A stretch of DNA of 64,000 bases from positions 40,011,223-40,075,222 of the forward strand of contig NC_087066.1 in NCBI RefSeq assembly GCF_963678635.1, read 5' to 3'. The stretch's first letter is position 1. Every line of letters begins with the position of its first letter. Below the pieces are notes generated by a model that made no database searches, was not told the origin of the DNA, and saw nothing but the letters and a program-made list of their open reading frames with translations. Shown here one piece after another: positions 1-12,403 of the stretch. Position numbers and translations under genes: made by a program. Source of the stretch: Symsagittifera roscoffensis (taxonomy: Eukaryota > Xenacoelomorpha > Acoela > Convolutidae).

Positions 1-1
1 C

Positions 2-720
2 GAAAAACGGAAACTCTTAACTCTTAGAGACGAAATTGAAGTGTACGGTCCGCTTGCAGTTGATTTATTCACTTGTGGTAATTTACTTCTACCAAATGTT
101 AATGTTCGAATAAGATTCATTCGATCACGAACTTTGTTTTATGTTTTCACTGATAGTACTTAAGAAATCGAAGTAAAAATTACAGCCGCGTCTCTTTTCA
201 GCAGACAGGTAGCTATCGATGAACACAAACTACTGGAAATCAAGTCCAATATACGAAAACAGCCAGGCTGCTCACAACTACCTAGAATATGTCCCAAAAA
301 CAATATTTTTTGCAAAGGGCAAAACCAAAACTTTAAAGAGCACATTTTTTAAAAATGAATCTTTTACTGGACAGAAGAAAGAGAACCCTTTTAATTATCG
401 GAAATTTGGTCTTCGATAGGTTAAAATTGTTCAACTGTAATTGAAATGACGTGTGAAGACAATATGAGACCATCCGTTGAAATCATGAAAGCGTTCAAAT
501 TCACGGATAATGGATCCGGAATTGATCTTAATGACTATCAAAAAAATCATTGTTTTAGCTTTTGATCTTCCATGCAAGAATCAAACGTCATTTATTTTAT
601 CCTGATGTTGTAGCAGCTAGCTTAAGATTTGGATTGTTTTTCAATAAACCGTTGAAGGAAACCATCGAAATTTTTGTACTGGGAGAAAAACTTGTTACAA
701 CTTTGATACATGAAACTGGT
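2..720 (+). pseudogene. Decayed capsid-type protein remnant, Maverick/Polinton-like
   Basis: Plus-strand open stretches in different frames (2-163, then pieces to about 420, then short pieces around 480-720) read as successive parts of one protein broken by several stops and shifts. Motifs include an early VDLF segment and an ENPFNYRKFGLR segment ending at 418. The order and flavour recall the capsid-like family often annotated as F54H12.2-like and linked to Maverick/Polinton or adintovirus-like elements. This assignment is from memory of the family, not from a search. It is followed directly by protease-like sequence, which supports a common element origin. The left end lies outside the window. 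It is clearly non-functional as it stands. Confidence 0.4.
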
Positions 721-1140
721 ACCGTCACAAAAAATGGATAATGAGCAACTTCGGAAAATACTATTTTTTTTTCATAGGATCTCTTCGCTACCGATTTTTA
801 GAATGCTACACTGCCAATTTCACCCCAAAATTCTACCAAGAAATTCCTTTTGTATTATTAATACAGATGTTGCTACAAGTCCTGGGACACATTGGATACT
901 TGTTGCGAGAACAGATACCTGTTTTGTAGATTCTTTTGACAAAAATATTGACCATTACAAAAGTATTCGGTTCAATGAACTTTTAGAATATCTGATAGAT
1001 AAAAACCTTCAGAAAATGGACTTAATACGGTCTCTATTGTATTTTTTTTGCCTATACTCTACACTCAAGTTCAGTTGTAAAAGCTTTGTCGTTGATGATT
1101 AATTCATTATGCATTTTTTTTCACAGTACTTGTAATTCAC
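710..1140 (+). pseudogene. Decayed adenain/Ulp1-type cysteine protease remnant
   Basis: The ORF at 710-1102 contains INTDVATSPGTHWILV (about 860-905) followed by FVDSFD (about 930-947). This is the His-Trp and downstream Asp spacing of C48/adenain-like proteases, which mature capsid proteins in Maverick/Polinton elements and adenoviruses. The segment that should carry the catalytic cysteine lies in another frame near 1026-1045. There the motif reads Tyr-Gly-Leu-Tyr-Cys, so the expected nucleophile position is Tyr. The frameshift plus this substitution indicate a dead copy. The upstream capsid-like remnant runs in the same direction. A different C48 protease source (for example a cut-and-paste transposon) is possible. 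Confidence 0.45.
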
Positions 1141-1845
1141 TCTTTTTAACAACTCTATTTCACAAACAGTTAACACAAAAGTTTTTTTTTGAGTCTGCGC
1201 AACCTCAAATATTTGTTTACTTTTCACTTTCTTTGCTCTGCTGTGAATATCCACCCTTTCTCCATTTGATAACAGAAGATGCGATCTGTCCAACGTCTCA
1301 TTCGGGTTGTCAGTTTCCTTTTTAAGTGAAGAGTCGAACTTAATCTTTCGATTTACTAGCGGAGAAGTGAATAGAATAGGTAACATCGCATTCGAAGATG
1401 GAGTTTTTTCTTTACTTTCTTTATCACTTGTCTCTTTCTCGCTTTCTCTGGGAATCACTCTATCCCAGTCAGTTTCTAATTTCCAAATCAACTCCCACTC
1501 CTCCTGAGCCATTAAAAGTCCTAACTGGTTTTCCGTCATCTGTCGCTTACATACATCATAAATACAAAACTCATGACGCACACTTTGTGGAATTGTTGTA
1601 ATATCCATATTGTCTCTAACGCTAAGGGATCGTTTTTTAATGTTTTTCCAATAATAGTCAACTTCTGCTTGCTCATCGTGAATATCCGAATCCACTGTAC
1701 CGACATACCTTTTTGTACTGTTTAAAGAACCTCCGGAATAGTTGCAACATCTCGGACCGCCCATTCTCCTTTCCTTAATTCGAAAGTTTTTACAATCACA
1801 ACATCTTCTCCATATGATGGAATGTACATGAATATTTTTCTCCAA
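1099..1845 (-). CDS. Unrecognised 248-codon ORF, possibly element-derived
   Basis: The minus-strand ORF from ATG at 1845 to a stop at 1099 is not recognised. The first 45 residues are Cys/Arg-rich (CCDC and RCCNYSGG). The rest is highly charged, with KKRSLSVRDN, a Ser/Glu/Lys stretch and a basic KKVKSK patch. Two other minus-strand frames are also open here. One starts at an ATG near 1872 and runs through VCDWRKIFMYIP for about 50 codons. The other gives MWQLFRRFFKEYKKYVG before joining the ORF's second half. Copy 1 has one extra base near 1707-1711 relative to the downstream repeats, and this fuses frames. The true protein may therefore use a different N-terminus. Its 5' ~85 codons are amplified in the array at 1592-8556. 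Confidence 0.35.
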   Translation of the reverse strand: MEKNIHVHSIIWRRCCDCKNFRIKERRMGGPRCCNYSGGSLNSTKRYVGTVDSDIHDEQAEVDYYWKNIKKRSLSVRDNMDITTIPQSVRHEFCIYDVCKRQMTENQLGLLMAQEEWELIWKLETDWDRVIPRESEKETSDKESKEKTPSSNAMLPILFTSPLVNRKIKFDSSLKKETDNPNETLDRSHLLLSNGERVDIHSRAKKVKSKQIFEVAQTQKKTFVLTVCEIELLKRVNYKYCEKKCIMN

Positions 1846-4800
1846 TCACAAACTGTTATCTCTTTCATCGACATAATCTAAGAATAAAAACTATCAGTTC
1901 GCATATTTAAACGTTCAGTTTGTGAGACTGAAAAACTTCTGATCTGTTTGCAGGATTAAACTATAAAGAGTAGAAGACATTAGCAGCAATTTTCTCAAAA
2001 ACCACTGGGAATTAAGCAATTTATATGAAGAAAAAATGCTCTACTTTCACTGCAAAGCTGTGAAAGCCAAGATTTTTGCGTAGAATGAAAACAAATAAAA
2101 AATTGGAGAAAATTTTGAAAAAAAAACTCGCAAGGGTCTATATACAATATATGAGTTTATAATTGTGAAATGAAATTGAAATAACAGCTTTTTCACCTCG
2201 CGGAATAATTTTTGATTTATCATTTGTTTTTCTTCGGAAGACCAGCAAATGGTTGTGCTACAGAACAGTGGGTGGCATTCAAGTCATTGATAGGAAAAGA
2301 AAAAAAAGTTCCCTGAACCATTCAGTAGGAAAAAAATTTCAATCTCAAATGACAAAAAAAAAGAAAAATTAATTGAAGGAAATCTTACTGGATGAAAAGT
2401 CCGAAATCACTGAAAAGTTGAGAGATGGACGAACAAGCAAGAGGGGTTTGAAATTTGAGTGAGATATTGGATGTTGGAGGCAGAATCGATTGATAAGTTA
2501 AGCTGTGTAAGGTAGTAAAGTAATTGGTAGCATGATAATGAAGTAAGACTCCAATGCAAAACTTTAATCAACCAATTTTAAGGAAAGATTAATAGGGTTT
2601 TCACTTAGGTTTCACTTAGATTTTGGAAAACATTAGATGGTACAAGTTCAAAGAAAAATTTTATGCAGAACAGAGTGGGAAACATTTAGATTATAAATTG
2701 CTTGTTGTAATATCCATATTGTCTCCAACGTTGAGGGATCGTTTTTTAATATTTTTCCAATAATAGTCAACTTCTGCTTGCTCATCGTGAATATCCGAAT
2801 CCACTGTACCGACATACTTTTTGTACTCTTTAAAGAACCTCCGGAATAGTTGCCACATCTCGGACCGCCCATTCTCCTTTCCTTGTTTCGAAAGCTTTTA
2901 CAATCACAACATCTTTTCCATGTGATGGAATGTACATGAATATTTTTCTCCAATCACAAACTGTTATCTCTTTCATCGACATAATCTAAGAATAAAAACT
3001 ATCAGTTCGCATATTTAAACGTTCAGTTTGTGAGACTGAAAAACTTCTGATCTGTTTGCAGGATTAAACTGTAAAGAGTAGAAGACATTAGCAGCATTTT
3101 TTCTAAATGTTTTTTTCTTAATTTCCGTATGCGTACGGTTCTGAAACCAAAAAAAGTCGGTTTTCTCAAAAACCACTGGGAATTAAGCAATTTATATGAA
3201 GAAAAAATGCTCTACTTTCACTGCAAAGCTGTCAAAGCCAAGATTTTTGCGTAGAATGAAAACAAATAAAAAAAATTGGGGAAAATTTTGAAAAAAAAAC
3301 TCGCAAGGGTATATATGCAAAATATGAGTTTATAATTGTGAAATGAAATTGAAATAACAGTTTTTTTCACCTCGCGTAATAATTTTTGATTTATCATTTG
3401 TTTTTTTTCGGAAGACCAGCAAATGATTGGGTTACAGAACGGTGGGTGGCATTCAAGTCATTGATAGGAAAAGAAAAAAAAAGTTCCCTGAGCCATTCAG
3501 TAGGAAAAAAATTTCAACCTCAAATGACAAAAAAAGAAAAATTAATTGAAGGAAATCTTACTGGATGAAAAGTCTGAAATCACTGAAAAGTTGAGAGATG
3601 GACGAACAAGCAAGAGGGTTTGAAATTTGAGTGAGATATTGGATGTTGGAGGCAGAATCGATTGATAAGTTAAGCTGTGTAAGGTAGTAAAGTAATTGTT
3701 AGCATGATAATGAAGTAAGACTCCAATGCAAAACTTTAATCAACCAATTTTAAGGAAAGATTAATAGGGTTTTCACTTAGGTTTCACTTAGATTTTGGAA
3801 AACATTAGATGGTACAACTTCAAAGAAAAGTTTTATTCAGAACAGAGTGGGAAACATTTAGATTATAAATTGCTTGTTGTAATATCCATATTGTCTCTAA
3901 CGTTGAGGGATCGTTTTTTAATATTTTTCCAATAATAGTCAACTTCTGCTTGCTCATCGTGAATATCCGAATCCACTGTACCGACATACTTTTTGTACTC
4001 TTTAGAGAACCTCCGGAATAGTTGCCACATCTCGGACCGCCCATTCTCCTTTCCTTGTTTCGAAAGCTTTTACAATCACAACATCTTCTCCATATGATGG
4101 AATGTACATGAATATTTTCCTCCAATCACAAACTGTTATCTCTTTCATCGACATAATCTAAGAATAAAAACTATCAGTTCGCATATTTAAACGTTCAGAT
4201 TGTGAGACTGAAAAACTTCTGATCTGTTTGCAGGATTAAACTGTAAAGAGTAGAAGACATTAGCAGCAATTTTTCTAAATGTTTTTTTCTTAATTTCCGT
4301 ATGCGTACGGTTCTGAAACCAAAAAAGTCGATTTTCTCAAAAACCACTGGGAATTAAGCAATTTAAATGAAGAAAAAATGCTCTACTTTCACTGCAAAGC
4401 TGTGAAAGCCAAGATTTTTGCGTAGAATGAAAACAAATAAAAAAAATTGGGGAAAATTTTGAAAAAAAAACTCGCAAGGGTCTATATACAATATATGAGC
4501 TTATAATTGTAAAATGAAATTGAAATAACAGTTTTTTTCACCTCGCGTAATAATTTTTGATTTATCATTTGTTTTTTTTTTCGGAAGACCAGCAAATGAT
4601 TGGGTTACAGAACGGTGGGTGGCATTCAAGTCACTGATAGGAAAAGAAAAAAAAAGTTCCCTGAGCCATTCAGTAGGAAAAAAATTTCAACCTCAAATGA
4701 CAAAAAAAAAGAAAAATTAATTGAAGGAAATCTTACTGGATGAAAAGTCTGAAATCACTGAAAAGTTGAGAGATGGACGAACAAGCAAGAGGGTTTGAAG

Positions 4801-7800
4801 TTTGAGTGAGATATTGGATGTTGGAGGCAGAATCGATTGATAAGTTAAGCTGTGTAAGGTAGTAAAGTAATTGTTAGCATGATAATGAAGTAAGACTCCA
4901 ATGCAAAACTTTAATCAACCAATTTTAAGGAAAGATTAATAGGGTTTTCACTTAGGTTTCACTTAGATTTTGGAAAACATTAGATGGTACAACTTCAAAG
5001 AAAAATTTTATTCAGAACAGAGTGGGAAACATTTAGATTATAAATTGCTTGTTGTAATATCCATATTGTCTCTAACGTTGAGGGATCGTTTTTTAATATT
5101 TTTCCAATAATAGTCAACTTCTGCTTGCTCATCGTGAATATCCGAATCCACTGTACCGACATACTTTTTGTACTCTTTAAAGAACCTCCGGAATAGTTGC
5201 CACATCTCGGACCGCCCATTCTCCTTTCCTTGTTTCGAAAGCTTTTACAATCACAACATCTTCTCCATATGATGGAATGTACATGAATATTTTCCTCTAA
5301 TCACAAACTGTTATCTCTTTCATCGACATAATCTAAGAATAAAAACTATCAGTTCGCATATTTAAACGTTCAGTTTGTGAGACTGAAAAACTTCTGATTT
5401 GTTTGCAGGATTAAACTGTAAAGAGTAGAAGGCATTAGCAGCAATTTTTCTAAATGTTTTTTTCTTAATTTCCGTATGCGTACGGTTCTGAAACCAAAAA
5501 AGTCGATTTTCTCAAAAACCACTGGGAATTAAGCAATTTATATGAAGAAAAAATGCTCTACTTTCACTGCAAAGCTGTGAAAGCCAAGGTTTTTGTGTAG
5601 AATCAAAAATAATAAAAAAATTGGCGAAAATTAAAAAAAAAACTCGCAAGGGTCTATATACAATATATGAGTTTATAATTGTGAAATGAAATTGAAATAA
5701 CAGTTTTTTTCACCTCGCGTAATAATTTTTGGTTTATCATTTGTTTTTATTTCGGAAGACCAGCAAATGATTGGGTTACAGAACGGTGGGTGGCATTCAA
5801 GTCATTGATAGGAAAAGAAAAAAAAAGTTCCCTGAACCATTCAGAAGGAAAAAAATTTCAACCTCAAATGACAAAAAAAAGAAAAATTATTTGAAGGAAA
5901 TCTTACTGGATGAAAAGTCTGAAATCACTGAAAAGTTGAGAGATGGACGAACAAGCAAGAGGGTTTGAAGTTTGAGTGAGATATTGGATGTTGGAGGCAG
6001 AATCGATTGATAAGTTAAGCTGTGTAAGGTAGTAAAGTAATTGTTAGCATGATAATGAAGTGAGACTCCAATGCAAATTTTTAATCAACCAATTTTAAGG
6101 AGAGAATAATAGGGTTTTCACTTAGGTTTCACTTAGATTTTGGAAAACATTAGATGGTACAACTTCAAAGAAAAATTTTATGCAGAACAGAGTGGGAAAC
6201 ATTTAGATTATAAATTGCTTGTTGTAATATCCATATGTTCTCTAACGTTGAGCTATCGTTTTTTAATAATTTTCCAATAATAGTCAACTTCTGCTTGCTC
6301 ATCGTGAATATCCGAATCCACTGTACCGACATACTTTTTGTACTCTTTAAAGAACCTCCGGAATAATTGCCACATCTCGGACCGCCCATTCTCCTTTCCT
6401 TGTTTCGAAAGCTTTTACAATCACAACATCTTCTCCATATGATGGAATGTACATGAATATTTTCCTCCAATCACAAACTGTTATCTCTTTCATCGACATA
6501 ATCTAAGAATAAAAACTATCAGTTCGCATATTTAAACGTTCAGTTTGTGAGACTGAAAAACTTCTGATCTGTTTGCAGGATTAAACTGTAAAGAGTAGAA
6601 GACATTAGCAGCAATTTTTCTAAATGATTTTTTTTCTTAATTTCCGTATGCGTACGGTTCTGAAACCAAAAAAGTCGATTTTCTTAAAAACCACTGGGAA
6701 TTAAGCAATTTATATGAAGAAAAAATGCTCTACTTTAACTGCAAAGCTGTGAAAGCCAAGGTTTTTGTGTAGAATCAAAAATAATAAAAAAATTGGGGAA
6801 AATTAAAAAATAAACTCGCAAGGGTCTATATACAATATATGAGTTTATAATTGTGAAATGAAATTGAAATAACAGTTTTTTTCACCTCGCGTAATAATTT
6901 CTGATTTATCATTTCTTTTTCTTCGGAAGACCAGCAAATGATTGGGATACAGAACGGTGGGTGGCATTCAAGTCATTGATAGGAAAAGAAAAAAAGTTCC
7001 CTGAACCATTCAGTAGGAAAAAAATTTCAACCTCAAATGACAAAAAAAAGAAAAATTAATTTAAGGAAATCTTACTGGATGAAAAGTCTGAAATCACTGA
7101 AAAGTTGAGAGATGGACGAACAAGCAAGAGGGTTTGAAGTTTGAGTGAGATATTGTATGTTGGAGGCAGAATCGATTGATAAGTTAAGCTGTGTAAGGTA
7201 GTAAAGTAATTGTTAGCATGATAATGAAGTAAGACTCCAATCCGAAACTTAAACAACCAATTTTACGGAAAGATTAATAGGGTTTTCACTTAGGTTTCAC
7301 TTAGATTTTGGAAAACATTAGATGGTACAACTTCAAAGAAAAATTTTATGCAGAACAGAGTGGGAAACAATTAGATTATAAATTGCTTGTTGTAATATCC
7401 ATATTGTCTCTAACGTTGAGGGATCGTTTTTTAATTTTTTTCCAATAATAGTCAACTTCTGCTTGCTGATCGTGAATATCCGAATCCACTGTACCGACAT
7501 AATTTTTGTACTCTTTAAAGAACCTCCGGAATAGTTGCCACATCTCGGACCGCCCATTCTCCTTTCCTTGTTTCGAAAGCTTTTACAATCACAACATCTT
7601 CTCCATATGATGGAATGTACATGATTATTTTTCTCCAATCACAAACTGTTATCTCTTTCATCGACATAATCTAAGAAAAAAAACTATCAGTTCGCATATT
7701 TAAACGTTCAGTTTTTGAGACTGGAAAAAATCTGATCTGTTTGCAGGATTAAACTGTAAAGAGTAGAAGACATTAGCAGCAATTTTTCTAAATGTTTTTT

Positions 7801-8556
7801 TTCTTAATTTCCGTATGCGTACGGTTCTGAAACCAAAAAAGTCGATTTTCTCAAAAAGCACTGGGAAATTAGCAATTTATACGAAGAAAAAATGCTCTAC
7901 TGTCACTGCAAAGCTGTGAAAGCCAAGATTTTTTTGCGTAGAATGAAAACAAATAAAAAAAATTGGGGAAAATTTTGAAAACAAACTCGCAAGGGTCTAT
8001 ATACAATATATGAGTTTATAATTGTGAAATGAAATTGAAATAACAGCTTTTCACCTCGCGTAATAAGATTTGATTTATCATTTGTTTTTCGGAAAACCAG
8101 CAAATGATTGGGTTACAGAACGGTGGGTGGCATTCAAGTCATTGATAGGAAAAGAAAAAAAAAGTTCCCTGAACCCTTCAGTAGGAAAAAAATTTCAACC
8201 TCAAATGACAAAAAAAAGAAAAATTAATTGAAGGAAATCTTACTGGATGAAAAGTCTGAAATCACTGAAAAGTTGAGAGATGGACGAACAAGCAAGAGGG
8301 TTTGAAGTTTGAGTGAGATATTGGATGTTAGAGGCAGAATCGATTGATAAGTTAAGCTGTGTAAGGTAGTAAAGTAATTGTTAGCATGATAATGAAGTAA
8401 GACTCCAATGCAAAATTTTAATCAAACAATTTTAAGGAAAAATTAATAGGGTTTTCACTTAGGTTTCACTTAGATTTTGCAAAAACATTAGATGGTACAA
8501 CTTCAAAGAAAAATTTTATGCAGAACAGAGTGGGAAACAATTAGATATAAATTGCT
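1592..8556. repeat. Six-unit tandem array, ~1.17 kb monomer
   Basis: Six head-to-tail units begin at a shared TTGTTGTAATATCC junction: 1592-2700, 2701-3872, 3873-5047, 5048-6217, 6218-7385 and 7386-8556. Unit 1 is about 64 bp shorter because it lacks the segment containing CCGTATGCGTACGG. Each unit holds the 5' end of the minus-strand ORF (starts at 1845, 2953, 4125, a degraded one near 5297, 6470 and 7638) plus about 900 bp of its upstream DNA. Units differ by scattered substitutions and homopolymer indels, so the array is not brand new. Only unit 1 continues into the rest of the ORF. Units 2-6 stop about 85 codons in. The last unit ends at a sharp boundary at 8556. Confidence 0.9.
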
Positions 8557-10480
8557 CGAAATGAAAGAATGATTTAATTGTTCTAACTTATGGAATGGAT
8601 TGTGAGGTTTTCAATTATTTTATCGAAGCAGATTCTGAAATTTGAGAACTCAAAGGCTGAAGTGATTCGTTTTGGAAATCTTTGGGATGCAACTTTTAAT
8701 TCCTAGAAAAAGATTCGATGAGAAGCGTTGAGGAAAAAAGTTTTTATTGATCATATGTTAAGGTTTGAGTGATAGTTAAATAAAAAAAAGTAGCCGAAGA
8801 AGTTGAATTGCAATATAATTAAATCAGATCGAAGTCAAGCAAAAGAATTGATTGAGAGATTCAAATTTGTTTTTCTAAGTTTTGAGACCGAAATTGTTAG
8901 GAACTGCTAGAAAAGCAACAATGAGAGATAATAAAACTAAACCTGAGCTTCGATGTGAATTTATCAAGAAAAACTACTATTGGTTCATTCAATTGATTTT
9001 CGTTCATTGCTAAATATAATTTTAGGAAAACAATGAAGCTGAAAGTTCTTAATTTTGAATGGATTAGAGAAAGATGTTTAATCAAGGATAATTAATTTTC
9101 AGGGGGTTTAGGGATTTATGCTAGATTGAAAACCATTAACCCGGAAAAAATAGCTTAAGTTACTTCAGTTCATTTTCCGATAAGCTGATAATCTTCGGCG
9201 ATACCCAAATCATTTATGATAAATTACTTCAAGTGAAAAAAAGTTATCTGATAAGATTTCATTCTACCTCAGCGATGTCATAAACCTATCCACTTAATTA
9301 ACAATTGAACAAAATGTCCCAAAGAGTCCGGCCATATACCCCCAAAAATTAAATCCAATGAAAAAATTAATCTGATAAGATCTTTATTACGCCCCGAGAA
9401 AAAAAAGATAAGGCTCATTGAATAAAATATTCACGCGGTTTCGACAGGTTGACCTCTCTCCGAAAATAGGCATAGGCATGACCTCTTGTTACTCTATACC
9501 ACTTATTAGATTCGAATCTGCGACCTACTGCAATCAAGAAACTTGCGTATCACGCACTATCCACTCAGCAGCGCAAGCTTAACAATCGACAAACACTTGT
9601 AACGAATAAAGGAGCTACAAGTGCTAATGAATTTTCAAATCTATTCAGCAAAAGTTGCGCCAAATACAAATAGACTCAGTTTTTGCAAGTAGTAATTAGG
9701 AATATGACAAACTGAAGGCATCTACACTAACTTTGCATGCAACAAAACGCAAAACATAAAGCCACATTATGTATAAATCAAGCATTTAAATAAATTGTGA
9801 GATATATTAAGTTAGAAAATTTCTGAAATCGAGTTTTCATTATTGTTATTTTGTTATGTCAGTTATGTTGTTATGTCAAAAAGACTTTGCTGTACAAGTA
9901 TTTTTCAAACTGGAAGTTAGCTTAGTCTTCATCTAATTTTTTGACTTTCAGGCTTTTAAGACCAGGTTTTATCTATCATTTTAAAATTTTCTAAACATAG
10001 TTCAAGAAAACAAGCATTTAAATCACTTTGGTGAACGTAGAAACTCACTTTTTCTTTAGTTTTAATTAATAACCATATTATTTCATTTCCGTTAAAAAAG
10101 CAGCCATTTTATCAAAAAAATGTGTCCAGTTTAAGATTCTATTGGATATAATATTTTGAGTACAAGAGTAGCGGGCTTCAATTGGCGTGTCGTTACTGTA
10201 TCTAATTTTGCGTCTAAAAACACTCAAATACAGAGCTCGTCTTCACCGTTGATAATCAAACAAAAACTTTAAAACACCCTGAAAAATCTTTTCGAAGTTC
10301 CCGTTTTCAAAAAAGAGCACAACGTTTTGTTTGCATGCTGAATCAAAGAAACACATCTTGTATCAAGAAACATCTCAATTTTAATACAACTTACATTCAT
10401 ATTTGCTATATTTAAATCAAACGTCACTTTTATAAATATAAACTATCTGATCAGCGGTTCGTTAAATTCATTGCTCATCT
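8557..10480. other. Gene-free spacer between array and actin
   Basis: No convincing coding region was seen. Short ORFs here have no recognisable motifs. The only structured item is a tRNA-like segment near 9500-9575. The rest is AT-rich unique-looking sequence. Confidence 0.5.
9500..9575 (-). repeat. tRNA-like SINE fragment
   Basis: Read on the minus strand, it contains an A-box-like TGAGTGGATAGTGCG (about 9553-9568) and a B-box-like AGATTCGAATCT (about 9508-9519) at tRNA spacing. No paired acceptor stem is evident, so a tRNA-derived SINE is likelier than a functional tRNA gene. Confidence 0.4.
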
Positions 10481-10744
10481 GATCAATATTAGGAGAAATT
10501 GATGCAAGTTTGGTCTCTTTATAATTTCTTCAACGAACTTACATCATTGTTCGTTGAACGCGAAAAAATGAGTATAAATAAGGAGAGATCGAGCAAAAAG
10601 TCAGAAAAACAATTTTCCCTCTCACAACATTTGAAGTTATTAAATCCAATTATTCGCCAAATACTGATCACTTATCGAGATAAAAACTCTTGAAACCAGT
10701 ACATTCTAGCCAATCATTTTCCTAAACAACCCAAATTACAAACA
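10425..10744 (+). promoter_or_regulatory. Putative actin promoter/5' UTR
   Basis: TATA-like elements occur at 10431 (TATAAATA) and 10573 (TATAAATA), about 310 and 170 bp before the actin ATG. The interval has no other plausible gene. No transcription start can be fixed from sequence alone. Confidence 0.3.
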
Positions 10745-11884
10745 ATGTATGCTGAAGATAATGATATCACAGCTCTTGTCATTGACAATGGATCCGGAAT
10801 GGTCAAAGCTGGCTTTGCTGGCGATGATGCTCCTCGAGCAGTCTTCCCTTCAATCGTGGGTCGACCCAAATACGATAGCATTATGGTAGGAATGGGAAAC
10901 AAAGAAACATACATCGGAGATGAGGCGCAGTCAAAAAGAGGAATCTTGGCTCTCAGAAAACCAATCGAACATGGAATCGTGACCAACTGGGATGACATGG
11001 AAAAGATCTGGCATCATACGTTCTACAACGAACTCCGACTTGCCCCTGAGGAACATCCGGTGCTCCTCACTGAAGCGCCTCTGAACCCGAAAGTTAACCG
11101 AGAAAAGATGACCCAAATCATGTTTGAGACGTTCAATGTTCCAGCGATGTATGTTGGTGTCCAAGCCGTTCTATCACTCTATGCTTCTGGAAGAACAACT
11201 GGATGTGTTTTGGACATCGGTGACGGTGTTGCTCATACAGTTCCGATATACGAAGGCTACTCGTTGCCACATGCCATCCAGCGGATGGACCTCGCAGGAC
11301 GTGACTTGACCGGATACCTTGCTCGCATTCTCCATGAGAAGGGCTACAATTTTGTTACATCTGCCGAAATGGAAATAGTTCGGGACATCAAAGAGAAATT
11401 ATGCTATACTGCGTTCGACTTCGATCAAGAATTTCTGGAATCCGAAAAATCGAGCAGAGTTGAGAAAAACTACGAACTTCCCGACGGAGAGGTGATCACG
11501 ATTGGCAGTGAGAGGTTCCGATGTCCGGAGGTTCTGTTCAAGCCTGAACTGACTGGAATGGAAGCAGGGCTCGGAGTCCACGAGATGACTTACAAAGCAA
11601 TCCAGAAATGCGATGTTGACATCCGCCGAGATCTCTTCTACAACACTGTGCTTTCCGGTGGCACTACGATGTTCCCGGGAATCGCGGAGAGATTGAGCAA
11701 AGAACTCACAGAACTGAATGGCGACCGAGTAAGAGTGAAAGTGGTTGCACCTTCTGAGAGGAAGTACAGCGTCTGGATTGGGGGCTCAATTTTGGCTTCT
11801 CTGTCTTCTTTCCAGCAGATGTGGGTATCAAAAGAGGAATATGACGAGTGTGGACCGAGCATTGTGCATAGAAAGTGCTTCTAA
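10745..11884 (+). CDS. Actin (intronless)
   Basis: This single-exon ORF encodes 379 residues, slightly longer than the usual 375-377. It reads as conventional actin throughout: [22 protein letters not shown] (nucleotide-binding loop 1), [70 protein letters not shown] and the terminal SIVHRKCF. It polymerises into microfilaments and hydrolyses ATP. The histidine normally methylated in PIEHG is present. It is divergent at several usually fixed positions: K for Y before [13 protein letters not shown] for DSGDGVTH, and a cysteine-rich VLDIG region. The lack of introns may mean a retrocopy or simply an intron-free family member. Codon use is more GC-rich than the surroundings, as expected for an expressed gene. 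The frame is intact and the upstream region has TATA-like motifs. Confidence 0.95.
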   Translation: MYAEDNDITALVIDNGSGMVKAGFAGDDAPRAVFPSIVGRPKYDSIMVGMGNKETYIGDEAQSKRGILALRKPIEHGIVTNWDDMEKIWHHTFYNELRLAPEEHPVLLTEAPLNPKVNREKMTQIMFETFNVPAMYVGVQAVLSLYASGRTTGCVLDIGDGVAHTVPIYEGYSLPHAIQRMDLAGRDLTGYLARILHEKGYNFVTSAEMEIVRDIKEKLCYTAFDFDQEFLESEKSSRVEKNYELPDGEVITIGSERFRCPEVLFKPELTGMEAGLGVHEMTYKAIQKCDVDIRRDLFYNTVLSGGTTMFPGIAERLSKELTELNGDRVRVKVVAPSERKYSVWIGGSILASLSSFQQMWVSKEEYDECGPSIVHRKCF

Positions 11885-12039
11885 TTTTAACTGATGTTTG
11901 AATGTTTGATGCAGTTTTAATTTAATTTTTTTTAGGTTTGTAAAACCTGATATTTATTCACATTGTACATTTTTTTTTTAATTTTTTTTCTTCAAAATAT
12001 AATATAATTTAATCCGAAATACTTTTCCAAAGTAGCTTT

Positions 12040-12330
12040 CAGACAGAGAATGATGTCACCATTTCACTACAAAAAAAAATTCTCATAGAAATCAGCTGCC
12101 TTAGCTTTAAATGCTCGCTTTAAGTGTTTTGTTCCCCAGCAAATAGTAGGTATGCGGCGGAGACAATTTGGTCAAAATGATGTCTTTAAAGTGATTTGTG
12201 AGAGCCCAGAAAATCAGACAGAGAATGATGTCACCATTTCACTACAAAAAAATTCTCATAGAAATCAGCTGCTTTAGCTTTAAATGCTCGCGTTAAGTGT
12301 TTTGTTCCCCAGCAAATAGTAGGTAACGTA
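12040..12330. repeat. Local direct duplication downstream of actin
   Basis: A segment starting CAGACAGAGAATGATGTCACC (without the final base: 12040-12153) recurs at about 12215-12326. The linker GACAATTTGGTC...CCCAGAAAATCAG (12160-12213) recurs at about 12600-12655. This is a patchwork of short duplications inside a dispersed element. Confidence 0.7.
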
Positions 12331-12403
12331 CCGCAGTTTACCATTCATTAATGGCTTGCAATTTCTGCCGCAAAATAATTCAATTTCTAACTTAAAATTT
12401 AAG

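Noticed and set aside
5771-5968. Plus-strand ORF in the array (MGYRTVGGIQ...)
   Set aside because: It is open only in some units and shifted by homopolymer indels in others, with no codon-level conservation.
1592-8556. CRISPR-like array
   Set aside because: Units are 1.17 kb with no short repeat/spacer structure, and the context is eukaryotic.
10931-11862. Minus-strand ORFs antisense to actin
   Set aside because: They are shadows of the high-quality actin frame and have no motif of their own.
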